A DNA stretch of 5,876 bases, taken from NCBI RefSeq assembly GCF_000716335.1, contig NZ_KL591039.1, positions 28,638 to 34,513 on the forward strand. Reading direction: 5' to 3'. Origin of the DNA: Streptomyces sp. NRRL S-118 (GTDB lineage: Bacteria > Actinomycetota > Actinomycetes > Streptomycetales > Streptomycetaceae). The stretch's first letter is position 1; each line of letters starts with the position of its first letter. A model generated the notes under the pieces. The model was not told the DNA's origin, made no database searches, and worked only from the letters and a program-made list of their open reading frames with translations. Shown here piece by piece: positions 5,466 through 5,876 of this stretch. Made by a program: the position numbers and the translations under genes.

Positions 5466-5850
5466 GGTCCCAGCGTAGACCCTGCCTGCTGGCAGGAGGC
5501 GTTCGACGGCCTCATGAGCCGGCTGGCGGGACGCTTCACACGGGTCGAATCCCGACGCCGGGCCCGGAAGTCGGTACTCGGCCTGTTGTCGGACCTGCCG
5601 CGCAAGAACTGCTGGACCATCGCCGAGTGGGCCGGGGACAGGACCCCGGACGGCATGCAGCACCTGCTCGGGAGGACGAAGTGGGGTGCCGACCAGGTCC
5701 GCGACGAGGTGGGTGACTACGTTGCGCGTCGCTGGATCAAGGTGGCGGGTCGAGGAGTATTTCCAGTCCGGCAAGGGCCTGGCGGCCCTGGACGAGCACC
5801 AGGCCCGGTCCCAGACCAGCCACTACCGGCGTCAAGCCGCTCAAGCGTGA
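5436..5850 (+). pseudogene. IS701-family transposase, internally deleted and frameshifted
   Basis: From GTG 5436-5438 the frame encodes about 96 residues typical of the IS701 N terminus: CWQEAFDGLMSRLAGRF, SDLPRKNCWTIAEWAGDRT (52-70) and PDGMQHLLGRTKW (71-83), then VRDEVGDYV ending near 5723. The family-like sequence then resumes one frame over, from about 5716: LRVAGSRWRVEEYFQ and SGKGLAALDEHQ, the conserved region around the catalytic Glu of the DDE triad. It ends at TGA 5848-5850, directly against the right inverted repeat. Intact relatives are around 400 residues, so some 250 central residues, including both catalytic Asp, are missing. After HQARSQTSHYRR the usual hydrophobic C-terminal part is also gone, implying a second deletion. 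The original frame stays open to the window end but is nonsense past the junction. It cannot make an active enzyme. Confidence 0.85.
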
Positions 5851-5875
5851 AGATCACGATCTACGGCTGTACTAC
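5851..5875 (-). repeat. Right terminal inverted repeat of the IS-like element
   Basis: On the minus strand it reads CAGCCGTAGATCGTGATCT inward from 5869, an exact 19-base match to the left end, with outward similarity to 5875. It begins immediately after the transposase remnant's stop codon. The window ends one base later, so the true outer boundary may lie beyond. Confidence 0.83.
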
Positions 5876-5876
5876 T

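Larger units (their letters stand above)
4826..5876. mobile_element. Degenerate IS701-type insertion element carrying a MazF-like gene
   Basis: About 1.05 kb enclosed by inverted repeats (4826-4850 and 5851-5875). Inside are a divergent pair: a MazF/PemK-like gene on the minus strand and a transposase remnant on the plus strand. The transposase keeps the N-terminal signature and a C-terminal segment of IS701-family enzymes but has lost the middle, so the element cannot move by itself. It could still be mobilised in trans if the ends are functional. The right flank is cut by the window end, so a target-site duplication cannot be checked and the exact right boundary is uncertain. The stretch 4851-4942 between the left repeat and the MazF-like stop holds no recognisable feature. 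By eye its base composition is a little less GC-extreme than the operon to the left. Confidence 0.72.

Noticed and set aside
5187..5774. Minus-strand frame opposite the transposase remnant
   Set aside because: Antisense to clearly recognisable transposase sequence and overlapping the MazF-like gene in another frame; no motif.

Overview
The window is very GC-rich (clearly above 70% in most genes, with the expected strong third-position bias), uses many GTG starts, and encodes Arg/Ala/Gly-rich proteins, some with Sec-type signal peptides. This fits an actinomycete, most likely Streptomyces or a close relative. Every intact gene lies on the minus strand. The only plus-strand coding remnant is a broken transposase at the right edge.

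Left and centre (1-3527, minus strand, read right to left): a cobalamin (B12) riboswitch at about 3424-3527 heads a tightly packed four-gene operon. The order is: a secreted, membrane-anchored protein with prenyltransferase/squalene-cyclase-type repeats (1957-3273); a second secreted, C-terminally anchored protein of the type called SCO2322 family in Streptomyces (1244-1957); an energy-coupling factor (ECF) transmembrane T component (156-1247); and the start of an ECF ATPase (1-159, cut by the window edge). Successive genes overlap by 1 to 4 bases (TGATG, ATGA, GTGA), so translation is probably coupled. My reading is a vitamin B12 or corrinoid uptake system in which two surface-tethered proteins capture the ligand outside the cell and the ECF module imports it. 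The pair recalls the two domains of animal B12 carriers (intrinsic factor, transcobalamin): an alpha6/alpha6 barrel plus a small beta domain, here on two polypeptides. The riboswitch is seen directly; the ligand and the carrier analogy are inference.

Middle (3552-4628, minus): an intact metallo-beta-lactamase-fold hydrolase with a full metal-binding motif set and a C-terminal winged-helix-like region. It has its own candidate promoter at 4669-4696. Its stop codon lies only about 25 bases upstream of the riboswitch.

Right (about 4826-5876): a roughly 1.05 kb element bounded by near-perfect inverted repeats. It holds an intact MazF/PemK-like gene (minus, 4943-5347) and, divergently, an internally deleted IS701-family transposase (plus, 5436-5850). 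The element looks like a non-autonomous IS derivative carrying a toxin-family gene. The last base of the window falls at or next to its right end.
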